From contig NZ_CP109199.1 in NCBI RefSeq assembly GCF_036250065.1, positions 4,464,001 through 4,528,000 of the forward strand: 64,000 nucleotides of DNA, written 5' to 3'. Shown piece by piece: positions 34,844 through 43,893 of the stretch (position 1 is the first letter of the stretch; each line of letters opens with the position of its first letter). The notes beneath the pieces are model-generated. The model saw only the letters and a program-made list of their open reading frames with translations, made no database searches and was not told where the DNA came from. Position numbers and translations under genes: made by a program. The stretch is from Micromonospora sp. NBC_01699 (GTDB lineage Bacteria; Actinomycetota; Actinomycetes; Mycobacteriales; Micromonosporaceae).

Positions 34844-35224
34844 ATGGAAACTGGCGTTGAGGTGATCATCGCGGCTCTCGTCGCGGGCGCGACGGCGGGC
34901 TCGACGGACGTGGCCAAGACGGTGATAACCGACACCTATACCGGGCTGAAGAACCTCCTCCGGGGACGCCTGGCAGGGCGCCCGGAGGCGCAGGAGGTCC
35001 TCGACGCGCACGAGACCGAACCCGGCCGCTGGCAGGCGACAATCGGCGACGATCTGGCCGACAGTGGCGCGGACACCGACGAGGAGGTGCTGGCCATGGC
35101 ACACCGACTACTGAACCTCGCCGACCCACACCAAATCCGAGCTGGCAGCTACCACATAGACGCAAGTCAGGCCCAAGGCCTCCAATTCGGCAACCACAAC
35201 AACCAAACCAACCACTTCCACTAA
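34844..35224 (+). CDS. Small Bell-like helical protein with RHIM-like C-terminal motif
   Basis: A 126-residue protein with the same plan as that at 7441-7839. It has a hydrophobic N-terminal helix (VEVIIAALVAGATAGSTDVA), an amphipathic region [20 protein letters not shown], acidic helices, then a tail rich in Asn/Gln/His. The tail (residues 107-125) is ASQAQGLQFGNHNNQTNHF. Its core L-Q-F-G and following N-x-x-Q resemble the RHIM/PP-type amyloid family found in animal necroptosis, fungal and bacterial NLR systems. GGAAGG precedes the ATG. No NLR with this motif is visible in the window, so it is an orphan here. Predicted role: membrane-acting effector. Confidence 0.65.
   Translation: METGVEVIIAALVAGATAGSTDVAKTVITDTYTGLKNLLRGRLAGRPEAQEVLDAHETEPGRWQATIGDDLADSGADTDEEVLAMAHRLLNLADPHQIRAGSYHIDASQAQGLQFGNHNNQTNHFH
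35162..35218 (+). other. RHIM-like motif of the orphan Bell-like protein
   Basis: Codes residues 107-125 with core GLQFGNHNNQ. It differs from both motif types in the 1.9-8.5 kb island. Confidence 0.55.
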
Positions 35225-35255
35225 ACACACACCCCCACCCCAACACCCACGACTT

Positions 35256-35332
35256 CGACGATCTTGCACTTGTGGCGCCTGATTTGGGACACTCATCCGG
35301 ATTTGCATGCCACCACAAGTGCAAGATCGTCG
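35256..35332. repeat. Long inverted repeat, 20-bp arms
   Basis: CGACGATCTTGCACTTGTGG (35256-35275) is perfectly complementary to 35313-35332, separated by 37 bp. It follows the Bell-like gene by about 30 bp and could act as a terminator for it, but the arm length and its A/T content, unlike neighbouring hairpins, also fit a dispersed REP/MITE-like element. Confidence 0.65.
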
Positions 35333-35456
35333 CGGGCTGGAGTGGCTCACCCCCGCCCGGGAACGTGGCGGCTTCGAGGCCGAGTGACGGGGCTATGAGG
35401 TCCCCACTCCCCGCCCGGGCCGAGCGGCACCGGAGCGCCGTCGGCGACCGGATACC

Positions 35457-35807
35457 TCACCAGTGGTGGCTCAGGTTCACCGTCAGTGCGGCCACCGCCG
35501 TGGCGAAGAACACGGCCCATCCCACGAGCTGACGGGAACCCACTCGCAGATGCGCGACGAACGCGCCGAGAAAGTACAACACGAGACCGGCGGCGGCGAA
35601 CGTCCCCAGCGGTGGCACCGCAAACCCGACCAGCAGCCCCAGGGAACCCGCCGCCAGCAGCGTGCCCAACACCGGTACCCATGACCGTGGCACACGCTTC
35701 ATGTCCGCCTGGGCCTTTGGATAGTCGTGGCCGATCAGGTAGGTGACGGCGGCGATGCCGTTGAGGACCGACGCGAGGATGGTGACCGTAACGTAAGCGG
35801 CGAACAT
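35457..35807 (-). CDS. DoxX-like small membrane protein
   Basis: A 116-residue protein with four predicted membrane helices, similar to the DoxX_2 group: MFAAYVTVTILASVLNGIAA, VPVLGTLLAAGSLGLLVGFA, LGTFAAAGLVLYFLGAFVAH, and a last helix WAVFFATAVAALTVNL. A charged loop QADMKRVPRSW lies between helices 1 and 2. ATG 35807 has AAGGAG upstream. Function unknown; relatives are found in redox or quinone-linked contexts. Confidence 0.75.
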   Translation of the reverse strand: MFAAYVTVTILASVLNGIAAVTYLIGHDYPKAQADMKRVPRSWVPVLGTLLAAGSLGLLVGFAVPPLGTFAAAGLVLYFLGAFVAHLRVGSRQLVGWAVFFATAVAALTVNLSHHW

Positions 35808-36029
35808 GGGCTCTCCTTCGTGGTTACTTCGAGGACGAGCCGGTGCCGCAGAGTGTGACGTGTTCTGACGACGGAGTTCCCGGCGACGGGCGCCTGACGG
35901 CCGGCGGCGGGGCGGGGCCCTGGTCAGGGCGGCCAACCCGATCGCAATCGATTCACAGTCGACCCCGCGTAGAAATTGCCCAGTCCTCGACGGGATGGTC
36001 CCGGTGCTGGTGGACGAAGGGGGAAGCTC

Positions 36030-36407
36030 ATGTTGAACAAGACCAGGATCCGTAAGGTGGCCGGGCTGCTCGGTGCGACGGCCGCGGTGGTCGCGCTGGG
36101 TGCGGCGGCAAGCCCGGCACCGGCCTCGGCGCTCGCCGAGGTCGGCTCGGCCGGCACCTACCGGATCGCCACGGTCGACAACCTGGCGGCGGGTTCGACC
36201 GCCAGCGGGGGCTGGAACAACACGCCGACCGGCCGTTCCTACTTCGTCGACGTCAAGCCGATCGCCACCACCGTGACCCAGGCCTGTCAACTGGAGGTCA
36301 CCGAGCCGCCGGCTGCCGAGCAGTTCCCGGATCTCGGCGACCTCGACCCGCCGGCCGATCAGCGTGGTCAGCGGGGCGGGCAGGTACGCGTCCGCCCCGT
36401 CCGGTAG
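36030..36407 (+). pseudogene. Secreted small protein truncated at its 3' end
   Basis: It starts with GGGGGA-ATG and a clear signal peptide (VAGLLGATAAVVALGAAASP, cleavage near ASALA), then about 50 residues with good codon bias (AGTYRIATVDNLAAGSTASG to PIATTVTQACQLEV). From about 36290 the frame runs through sequence that is the antisense of the opposing AfsR-like regulator and ends at 36407 (125 residues). The original C-terminus appears lost by a deletion that joined two convergent genes. Function unknown. Confidence 0.55.
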
Positions 36408-37322
36408 CGCTCTACCGCCGGCACCCGCGCCGCGCTCGGCCGTACCGCTGGCACCCGCGCCACGCTCGGCCGTACCCCCGGCACTGGCGGCGAGGGCGGC
36501 GGACCCGGCGGCGGCGCCGACCGGGCCGGCGCCGACCACCTCGCCGCCGAAGGCGTCGTCGGCCAGGATGGCCGCCTCCGTCTCGCGCAGCCGGCGGCCC
36601 GGCTCGATGCCCAACTCCTCGACCAGCGCGGTCCGGACCCGGCGGTACGCGCCGAGCGCCTCGCCCTGCCGGCCGGACCGGTACAGCGCGATCATGAGCA
36701 GCTCCCAGAGCCGTTCCCGCAGCGGATCGCGGGCGACCAGCGCCTCCAGCTCGGCGGCCACCCGGGCATGCTCGCCCAGCGCCAGCTCGGCGGTGTAGAG
36801 ATCCTCGGTCGCGTAGAGCCGGGACTCCCGCAGGGCGGCGACCTCGGCGCGGGCCCACTCGCCGAGTGGACAGTCGGAGAGCACGTCGCCGCGCCACAGC
36901 CGCAGTGCGGCGCGCAGCGCCTCGGCCGCCTCGGTGTTGGCCCCGGCGCGCAACGCCCGCCGGCCGACCACCACCAACTCCTCGAAGCGCCGGGCGTCGG
37001 TCCGGCCGAGCGTGATGTCCAGGGCGTACCCGGGTGGCCGGGTGACGATCAGCTCGGTCAGGCCGGCCGCGCCGAGCGCGCGCCGCAGGTACGCCACGTG
37101 GGCGTGCAGCGTCTTGGTGGCCGAGCCGGGCGGATCCTCGCCCCAGATTCCGTCGATCAGTTGGGGCCGGGGGACGATATCCGGTGCCCGCAGGGCGAGC
37201 AGACCGAGCAGGCTGCGCTGCCGGGGCCCACCCAACGCCACCCGTACGCCACCGGCGTCGACCTCCAGTGGCCCGAGCAACCGGATGTCGGCGATGACCG
37301 GTGCCCCGCCGTTGTCCGCCAT
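36290..37322 (-). pseudogene. AfsR/SARP-type regulator truncated within its ATPase domain
   Basis: ATG 37322 with a GGGGGGAGA site. An N-terminal winged-helix domain (IADIRLLGPLEVDAGGVRVA), a BTAD domain to about residue 260 and an Ala/Gly-rich linker are intact. The next domain starts as usual for large AfsR-type proteins (PLTTLIGRRVEVAEIRELLG) but breaks off after about 30 residues, right at the putative P-loop, where the sequence becomes antisense to a secreted-protein gene. The frame happens to stay open through that gene into the DoxX-like frame. Truncated SARPs of this length can still bind DNA, so function is possible. The RTX gene lies upstream on the same strand. Confidence 0.6.
36416..36475. 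repeat. Tandem 30-bp duplication in the regulator linker
   Basis: Two adjacent 30-bp units (36416-36445 and 36446-36475) differing at two bases encode the repeated TAERGAGAGG/TAERGAGASG of the linker. A recent slippage product. Confidence 0.7.
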
Positions 37323-37434
37323 CGTGATCTCCCCCCTTTCCGAGGAGGAGAGCACGACCGGGCCCCGATCGCCAGTCGCAACCGGGTTCTGTCGCGATGA
37401 CGACCGGGGCCGGCCGTAGCGGTCTCCGGGCCGC

Positions 37435-38370
37435 CTACCGGGCGGTCTCGCAGCCGTACAGGACGCCGCCGCCGCTGCCCGCCTCGCAGATGTCCTGATC
37501 GACCGGCAGGACGAGGGTCCGTTGGCTGTCGCCGTACAGCCGGTCGAGACCGGAGCCGCCGAGCAGCAGGTCGTCGCCACCGGAACCGATCAGGATGTCG
37601 TCGCCACCGCCGCCGGCCAGCTCGTCGTCGCCATCGGTGCCGAGGAGCACGTCGGCGGCCCGGCCGCCGACTATCTTCTCCACGTCCGACCGGATGGTGT
37701 CCGCTTCGTGTGCCGCGCCGTCGTCACCGACCACGCCGTCCGCGTCGGCGCTCACCGCCGATGAGTAGTCGGCGTAGCTGACGGTGTCGTAGCCGGTGCC
37801 GCCGGACATCAGGTCCGCGCCCGCACCGCCGAGCAGCAGGTCGGCCGCGTCGTACCCGTAGAGCCGGTCGTCGCCGGGGCCGCCGTAGATCGAGTCGGGT
37901 GCGTCGCTGCCGAAGACCACGTCGTTGCCGTCCTGCCCGTACACCGACGTGCCCCGTACGCCCTGCAACTGGAACCGGTCGTCGCCGCTGCCGCCGTAGA
38001 ACGTGCCGAACGCCCCCGTCGCCCGGATGGTCAGCGTGTCGTCCAGGTCGGCGGTGTCGGCCCAGATGGTGGTGACGACCGGGGCCGTACAGCTCACCTG
38101 GTTGGGGGTGACCGCGACGCAGCCGGCGCCCGGCACCACCGGTGCCGCGTTGTCGGTGATCCGGAAGGCGGCCCCGGTCTGCTCGACCGTCACCTCGTTG
38201 GCGAGGCCCGGGTCGGCGACGAAGTGGACCGTCGTCCCGGCGACGTGGGCGGAGCCGCCCGCCGCCAGCGCGGGCGTCACACCGACCAGTAGCTGCGCGA
38301 CGACCAACCCCAGCGACGCACCGGCGCCGGCCATGGTCCTGCGCGACCTCTCGAACAAAGGAGCCTCCAT
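37435..38370 (-). CDS. Secreted RTX-type calcium-binding repeat protein
   Basis: A 311-residue exported protein. A signal peptide (MAGAGASLGLVVAQLLVGVT, cleaved after ALAA) is followed by a beta domain with one Cys pair. Then come glycine-aspartate nonapeptide repeats of the hemolysin type: GGSGDDRFQ, GQDGNDVVFG, GGPGDDRLYG, GGAGADLMSG, GGGGDDILIG, GSGGDDLLLGG. These bind Ca2+ in a parallel beta-roll. No toxin or protease domain is attached. The start may be ATG 38370 or ATG 38334. Divergent from the DUF1906 gene. Confidence 0.82.
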   Translation of the reverse strand: MEAPLFERSRRTMAGAGASLGLVVAQLLVGVTPALAAGGSAHVAGTTVHFVADPGLANEVTVEQTGAAFRITDNAAPVVPGAGCVAVTPNQVSCTAPVVTTIWADTADLDDTLTIRATGAFGTFYGGSGDDRFQLQGVRGTSVYGQDGNDVVFGSDAPDSIYGGPGDDRLYGYDAADLLLGGAGADLMSGGTGYDTVSYADYSSAVSADADGVVGDDGAAHEADTIRSDVEKIVGGRAADVLLGTDGDDELAGGGGDDILIGSGGDDLLLGGSGLDRLYGDSQRTLVLPVDQDICEAGSGGGVLYGCETAR

Positions 38371-38576
38371 TGATGTGCCACGGACGTCCGTCGCCCGCCA
38401 CGAGAGTGCAGCACCGGCCGGTTGTGATTCGGTTGCGGTGCCGGGCCGGGAAGAATCGGTCGATCGGGGCCATCGGTCGACGATTGGGCGACAACCCTCT
38501 AGTGGCAAACGTCAATACATGGTATGAATTGCCCAAACTTCTCCGCAAGTAGAGAGATTCTCCGACGGAGGCTGGG

Positions 38577-40334
38577 ATGAGAAGAATCATGGCGGGTCTG
38601 ACCGGCCTCCTGCTCACCGTCGCCGGCTCGGTGGTGGTCGCCGCGCCGGTGCGTGCGGCCCCGCCGGAGAACCAACACGCGGCGGCGGAATCCCGCACCG
38701 TGGGTTACCGGGGCTATCGCGTGACGGTTCCGGGCACCTGGCGGGTCGTCGACCTGACCGACCACCCGAGCGAGTGCGTCCGGTTCGACCGACCCACGGT
38801 CTACCTGGGACATCCGGGTGACGGGTCGTCCTGCCCCGCGCACCTCGTCGGTCGTACCGCGGGCCTGGTCATCGAGCCGATCGACGCCGTCTCGGCGGAG
38901 CGTCTCACGGCGGACACCACCACCACGGCACCGGGCACGGCCGCCGCGAGCGCCCCGGCCTCCCGCGACGACTCGATCCGGGTCGCGGTGCGCGACGCGG
39001 GCGTGCTGGTCAGCGCGGTACACACCCCGCTGACCGAATCCCTGGTCCGCCGAATCCTGGGCACCGCGACCCTCGGCCCGGACGCGGTGCCGTCGGCACT
39101 GCCCGCCGCCGCCACCGCGCCGCGGGCCGCGACCGGGCGGACACCACTGGCGGCGTCCGGTCCACAGCCGGGCACCTACACCGGCAGGGGCTTCGACACG
39201 TGTACGGCACCATCGCAGTCGACCATGAACGCCTGGCGGGCCAGCTCGCCCTACCGCGCGATCGGCGTCTACATCAGCGGCGCCAACCGGTCCTGTGCCC
39301 AGCCGAACCTCACCGCGAGCTGGGTGACCAACCAGACCGCGAACGGCTGGCGCCTGATCCCGATCGAACTCGGCCGCCAGGCACCCTGCTCCGCCCGCTA
39401 CACGCTGTTGATGTCGAGCGACCCGGCCACCGCACGAGCGCAGGGCTCGACCGCGGCGACCGGTGCGGTCGGTGCCGCACAGGCGCTGGGCATCCCCGCC
39501 GGCAGTGCGATCTACAACGACGTCGAGGGCTACCCGTCGAACGCGTCCTGTCGGGCCGCGGTCCTCTCCTTCCTCTCCGGTTGGACCGACACGCTCCACT
39601 CGTACGGCTACCTCGCGGGTGTGTACTCCAGCGGCGCGTCCGGGATCACGGACGTGGCCGGCGCGTACAACGATCCTTCCTACAGTCGGGTGGACCACAT
39701 CTGGTTCGCCTGGTGGAACAACGTGGCGAACACCGACGCCGGACCGTACGCGCCGGCGGCGTACTGGGCCGACCACCAGCGGCTGCACCAGTACGCCGGT
39801 GACGTCTACGAGACCTGGGGCGGCGTACAGATCCGGATCGACCGTAACTACCTCGACGTCTCCACCGGCACCGGTCCGCCGGCCTGGAGCAGCACGGTCG
39901 ACAACACCACCCCCGGCCGGTTCACCGCGAGTGCGAACTGGGGCACCTCCAGCTACTCCGGCCAGCGGTTCGGCACCGACTACCGGTTCGCGAACCCGAC
40001 CCCGGCCAGCGATGTCGCCTGGTACCGGGTCGACATCCCGGAGACCGCGTCCTACGAGGTGGCGGTCTGGTACCCGGCCGACGCGGGCTACAACGACTCG
40101 ACCCCGTACATGATCGCCACCACCGGCGGCTACCAGACGGTACGGGTCAACCAGCGCGTCGACGGCGGCCGGTGGGTGTCGCTCGGCGCGTTCACGCTGG
40201 CCGCCGGCGACGGCAGCCGGGTGGGGGTGAGCCGGTGGACCGCCGGCACCGGTCATGTCGTCGCCGACGCGGTGCGGATCACCCGCCGGGTCACCACGAT
40301 GACCACGCCCGGCGCCGGGCCGACGCGGGACTGA
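38577..40334 (+). CDS. Secreted DUF1906 (Rv2525c-like glycoside-hydrolase-like) protein with golvesin-type C-terminal domain
   Basis: 585 residues. Signal peptide to about residue 28; a unique N-terminal region to about 190; then a DUF1906 domain (GFDTCTAPSQSTMNAWRASS, RAIGVYISGANRSC, GSAIYNDVEGYPSNASCRAA, YLAGVYSSGAS), a TIM-barrel related to GH25-like lysozymes and mycobacterial Rv2525c. The last 130 residues (FTASANWGTSSYSGQRFGTD to VVADAVRITRR) form a golvesin/xanthan-lyase-like beta-sandwich, common as a surface or carbohydrate-binding module. GGAGG precedes the ATG. Probable cell-wall role. Confidence 0.82.
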   Translation: MRRIMAGLTGLLLTVAGSVVVAAPVRAAPPENQHAAAESRTVGYRGYRVTVPGTWRVVDLTDHPSECVRFDRPTVYLGHPGDGSSCPAHLVGRTAGLVIEPIDAVSAERLTADTTTTAPGTAAASAPASRDDSIRVAVRDAGVLVSAVHTPLTESLVRRILGTATLGPDAVPSALPAAATAPRAATGRTPLAASGPQPGTYTGRGFDTCTAPSQSTMNAWRASSPYRAIGVYISGANRSCAQPNLTASWVTNQTANGWRLIPIELGRQAPCSARYTLLMSSDPATARAQGSTAATGAVGAAQALGIPAGSAIYNDVEGYPSNASCRAAVLSFLSGWTDTLHSYGYLAGVYSSGASGITDVAGAYNDPSYSRVDHIWFAWWNNVANTDAGPYAPAAYWADHQRLHQYAGDVYETWGGVQIRIDRNYLDVSTGTGPPAWSSTVDNTTPGRFTASANWGTSSYSGQRFGTDYRFANPTPASDVAWYRVDIPETASYEVAVWYPADAGYNDSTPYMIATTGGYQTVRVNQRVDGGRWVSLGAFTLAAGDGSRVGVSRWTAGTGHVVADAVRITRRVTTMTTPGAGPTRD

Positions 40335-40380
40335 CCGCGCCGCTGCCGTTCACCGTTACGTCGCGAGGTCGTGGCTGTCG

Positions 40381-40413
40381 CCCGGCCGGCCCGGTCCCCC
40401 GGGCCGGGCCGGG
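40381..40413 (+). terminator. GC-rich hairpin after the DUF1906 gene
   Basis: CCCGGCCGGCCCGG and CCGGGCCGGGCCGGG pair with one bulge around a TCCC loop, 47 bp after the stop. Confidence 0.6.
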
Positions 40414-40537
40414 CGTCCCGGTGTGTCCACAGTGGGGCAACCAGCCGTTAGGTCGATTGTGGCCAGTCCGGGCGCTGGTATAGACACATGCAAGTACCTC
40501 GATGTTGCCACCGCACTTCATCCGGAGGTAAGTGAGA

Positions 40538-42607
40538 ATGACGTTCTCCACCAGGACGATCGGTCGATGGCGGGCACTCGGCGTAGTGCTCACCGCCAGC
40601 ACGCTGGTCCTCGCCACGACGGCCATCCCGGCGTCGGCGGGCACCGACCCGGCCGCCACCGGCACCGGCCCGGTCAGCGCAGACGCCAAGGGATCGCCCG
40701 GCTCACGCACGGCCGGCGCCATCCTGCGGGCCGGCGGCAAGACAGCAGTCAAGGACAGCTACATCGTCGTCTTCAAGGACTCCGTGGTCTCCCGCACGGC
40801 CGTGGCCGGCAAGGCGCGGGATGTCGCCACCCGGGCCGGCGGCCGGATCGGCCACCAGTACTCGCACGCGCTGCGGGGCTTCGAGATCACGGTGAACGAA
40901 CAGGCCGCCCGCAAGATCGCCGCTGACCCGTCAGTCGCCTACGTCGAGCAGAACCACACCGTGTCGATCGCGGGCACCCAGACCCCCGTACCCTCCTGGG
41001 GCCTGGACCGCATCGACCAGCGCAACCGCCCGCTGGACAACAGCTACACCTACCCGGTCACCGGGTCCGGCGTACGCGCCTACGTCATCGACACCGGCAT
41101 CCACTTCGCACACACCGACTTCGGCGGCCGCGCGGTCAGCGGGTACGACGCCGTCGACGGCGGCAGCGCCGACGACGCCAACGGCCACGGTACGCACGTC
41201 GCCGGCACCGTGGGCGGCGGCTCCTACGGCGTGGCCAAGGGCGTCACCCTGGTCGGCGTCCGGGTGCTCGACGCCAACGGATCGGGCACCTGGGCCCAGG
41301 TCATCGGCGGCGTCGACTGGGTGACCGCCGACCACGATCCCGGTGAGCTGGCGGTGGCCAACATGAGCCTCGGCGGCGCCGGCACCGCGGTGAACGCCGC
41401 CGTCGCCAACTCGATCGCCGACGGCGTCAGCTACGCGGTCGCGGGCGGCAACGAGAGCACCGACGCGTGCACCCGTACCCCGGCGAGCACGCCGACCGCC
41501 ATCACCGTCGGCGCCACCGACAGCGGCGACGCCCGGGCGTCGTTCTCCAACTACGGCACCTGCCTGGACATCTTCGCGCCGGGGGTGAGCATCACCTCGG
41601 CCTGGCACACGAGCAACACCGCCACGAACACCATCAGCGGAACCTCGATGGCCAGCCCGCACGTGGCGGGAGCGGCGGCACTCGTGCTCGCGCAGAACCC
41701 CTCCTTCAGCCCCCAGCAGGTACGCGATGCGCTGGTCAACGACGCCACCAACGGCGTGGTCGGCAACCCCGGCACCGGCTCGGTCAACAAGCTGCTGTAC
41801 GTCGCCAACACCGGAACCCCGCCGGCGAACGACTTCTCCGTGGCCGTCTCGCCGGCCTCCGGCACCACCCCGCAGGGCGGATCGGTCGCCACGACCGTGG
41901 TCACCGCGACCACCTCGGGCTCGGCGCAGGCGGTCAGCCTCTCCGCCACCGGCCTGCCCGCCGGCACCACCGCGACGTTCGTGCCGCCCTCGGTCACCTC
42001 GGGTGCCAACTCGGCGCTGACCATCCAGACGTCGGGCTCGACACCGCCGGGCAGCTACCCGGTCACGGTGAACGGCAGCGGCGCCTCGGGCACCCGGACG
42101 GCCACGTACACCCTGGTCGTGACCGGGACCGGCGGCTGCCCGAGCCCCGGCCAGAAGCTGGGCAACCCCGGCTTCGAGGCGGGGCACTCGGTGTGGCAGA
42201 TGACCCCGGACGTGATCGGCCAGCACGCGCCCTACCAGCCGCCCCGCACCGGGTCGTACAACGCCTGGCTGCTCGGGTACGGCTTCACCACGTACGACAT
42301 CCTCCAGCAGACGGTGACCCTGCCGGCCGGCTGCTCCTCCTACCAGCTGAGCTTCTGGATGAAGATCAGCACAGCCGAGTACGAGGGCCTCGCCTTCGAC
42401 GGCATCCAGGTGCAGGCCATCGTCGGTTCGACCACCACCCCCCTGGCGACCTGGACCAACCTGGACGCGACCCCCGACTACGTACTGCGCACCGTCGACC
42501 TGTCCGCCTTCGCCGGGCAGACGTTCCTGTTGCGCTTCTACGCCACCGAGGACTGGTCCCTGCCCACCTCGGTCGTGATCGATGACACGGCGCTGACCGT
42601 GTCCTGA
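40538..42607 (+). CDS. Secreted subtilisin-family (S8) serine protease
   Basis: 689 residues. Signal peptide to about 35, I9 propeptide ([20 protein letters not shown] to [10 protein letters not shown]), then a proteinase-K-like S8 domain. The triad is Asp in [11 protein letters not shown], His in [16 protein letters not shown] and Ser in [18 protein letters not shown]; the oxyanion Asn lies in VAGGNE. After residue 430 come an Ig-like domain and a C-terminal jelly-roll ([16 protein letters not shown]) as in carbohydrate- or P-type binding modules. ATG 40538 is preferred to GTG 40532 by spacing from GGAGG. Extracellular protein degradation. Confidence 0.93.
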   Translation: MTFSTRTIGRWRALGVVLTASTLVLATTAIPASAGTDPAATGTGPVSADAKGSPGSRTAGAILRAGGKTAVKDSYIVVFKDSVVSRTAVAGKARDVATRAGGRIGHQYSHALRGFEITVNEQAARKIAADPSVAYVEQNHTVSIAGTQTPVPSWGLDRIDQRNRPLDNSYTYPVTGSGVRAYVIDTGIHFAHTDFGGRAVSGYDAVDGGSADDANGHGTHVAGTVGGGSYGVAKGVTLVGVRVLDANGSGTWAQVIGGVDWVTADHDPGELAVANMSLGGAGTAVNAAVANSIADGVSYAVAGGNESTDACTRTPASTPTAITVGATDSGDARASFSNYGTCLDIFAPGVSITSAWHTSNTATNTISGTSMASPHVAGAAALVLAQNPSFSPQQVRDALVNDATNGVVGNPGTGSVNKLLYVANTGTPPANDFSVAVSPASGTTPQGGSVATTVVTATTSGSAQAVSLSATGLPAGTTATFVPPSVTSGANSALTIQTSGSTPPGSYPVTVNGSGASGTRTATYTLVVTGTGGCPSPGQKLGNPGFEAGHSVWQMTPDVIGQHAPYQPPRTGSYNAWLLGYGFTTYDILQQTVTLPAGCSSYQLSFWMKISTAEYEGLAFDGIQVQAIVGSTTTPLATWTNLDATPDYVLRTVDLSAFAGQTFLLRFYATEDWSLPTSVVIDDTALTVS

Positions 42608-42621
42608 CCGCCGCTGATCGC

Positions 42622-42655
42622 GGTGCCCGGGCGTGCCTGCGCGCGCCCGGGCACC
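42622..42655. terminator. Terminator between protease and nitroreductase-like genes
   Basis: A perfect 12-bp stem GGTGCCCGGGCG / CGCCCGGGCACC with a 10-base loop, just after the protease stop. Confidence 0.75.
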
Positions 42656-42742
42656 CGCGGTTTCACGGCAGACCCGGCGGTGGCGAGCGAGACGTCGTTG
42701 TCGGTCAGCAGAGCGCCCGTGACCAGCCGTGGCGGTGCCGGT

Positions 42743-43708
42743 CTACCCGTCGATCACGTCGTCCGGATCACGTCGGGGCGTCGGCCAGCCCGGTTGGCCG
42801 TACCCGATCCGCATCACCATCTGGGGCGCGCCGTGCCGGCCGAGGGCCAGCCGCAACTGCTCGCGGGCCCGAGGCACCTCGATGGGTTGGGACAGCATCG
42901 AGACGGCGAGACGGGCGTCGGTGGCGGTGAGCAGCACACGTTGCAGGGCCTGCCCGGCGGCGATCTGGTCGGCGGGGCTGTCACCCGAGTAGCCGAGGAC
43001 GGCGACCAGCGGTTCGGGTTCGAAGTCCCGGCCGGGTGCGCGGGTGCGTACGCCGAAGGCCCGTTGGGGCAGCAGGTCGTGCGGTTCACCCGCCGGGCCG
43101 CCCGCCTCGACCGGCACGCCGTCGCGGTCGAGACCGGTCCGGACCCAACCGGCCAGCTCCGCGCGGTAGTCGTCGTCACGTTCGAGAACCCGGTTGGCGG
43201 CCCGGCTGATCTCGGCGACCGCCTGCACCGCCGGGGCGCCGATGACCATCTCCAGCCACGCGTCCTCGGCGCGGGCAGCCTCGACAAGGCGCCACCGGGC
43301 CTCCGCCCGGACCGGGTCGGGCCGCAACGGTGCGCGGTTGCTGCACCGAAGCGGGATCGCGGCGTACAGGTCGCGTTCGGTCGGGGTCGCGGGCCGCGGC
43401 GGGCCGGGGACCAGCCGGGCCACGACGTCCAGGTCGTACGGGTACGGGCGGATCCGTACCCGCGCGGGAGTGCCGGCGAACGCCAGTCCCAGGCGCAGGT
43501 TGAACAGCGCGGCACCGCAGCTGATCCGGGCCGCCCAGCGGGTCGGGTCACTGGCCGGCAGCAGCCGCTCGGGGTCGATGCTCACCTCGATGCCACCATC
43601 CCGGAGCCGGAAGCGCCACGGCTGGCTGTTGTGCAGCGACGGTGCCCGGACCGCCGCGGCTACCGCGCCGCACAGGTCGGCACCGCTGAAGGTGGTGGCG
43701 ATCGTCAT
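42743..43708 (-). CDS. Acg-family nitroreductase-like FMN-binding protein
   Basis: A 321-residue protein of the Acg type, a double nitroreductase fold known from the mycobacterial dormancy regulon that sequesters FMN. Seen are AAVRAPSLHNSQPWRFRLRD (FMN site), RCSNRAPLRPDPV, and QALQRVLLTATDARLAVSML in the second half. It lies divergent from a DevR-type regulator with a DevR-box-like sequence between, so it probably belongs to that regulon. Confidence 0.85.
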   Translation of the reverse strand: MTIATTFSGADLCGAVAAAVRAPSLHNSQPWRFRLRDGGIEVSIDPERLLPASDPTRWAARISCGAALFNLRLGLAFAGTPARVRIRPYPYDLDVVARLVPGPPRPATPTERDLYAAIPLRCSNRAPLRPDPVRAEARWRLVEAARAEDAWLEMVIGAPAVQAVAEISRAANRVLERDDDYRAELAGWVRTGLDRDGVPVEAGGPAGEPHDLLPQRAFGVRTRAPGRDFEPEPLVAVLGYSGDSPADQIAAGQALQRVLLTATDARLAVSMLSQPIEVPRAREQLRLALGRHGAPQMVMRIGYGQPGWPTPRRDPDDVIDG

Positions 43709-43843
43709 GACGGACGGCTCCTGGGTCGGTGTGGGCGTCTTCCGCTTCGGTCCGTCACCACCGTCGCGCGGACGGCATCGGGTCGGACAGGGCCGGACGT
43801 CCCGCCCGATCGGGGCCGGTGGCCCGGCCGGTCCCGGTGGTGG

Positions 43844-43860
43844 GGGGACCTTCGGCCCTG
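43844..43860. promoter_or_regulatory. DevR/DosR-box-like dyad
   Basis: GGGGACCTTCGGCCCTG follows the DevR half-site arrangement GGGAC-N4-GTCCC with one change. It is 34 bp before the devR start and in the shared upstream region of the divergent Acg-like gene. Candidate autoregulatory site. Confidence 0.5.
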
Positions 43861-43893
43861 TGCCCGCCGGTCCGGCCGGGGTAGAAACGACAC

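Noticed and set aside
35457-37322. One giant regulator-DoxX fusion protein
   Set aside because: The frame is open throughout, but the middle 180 codons are antisense to a signal-peptide gene with good codon bias, and the DoxX-like gene has its own strong start; fusion kept only as a remote option.
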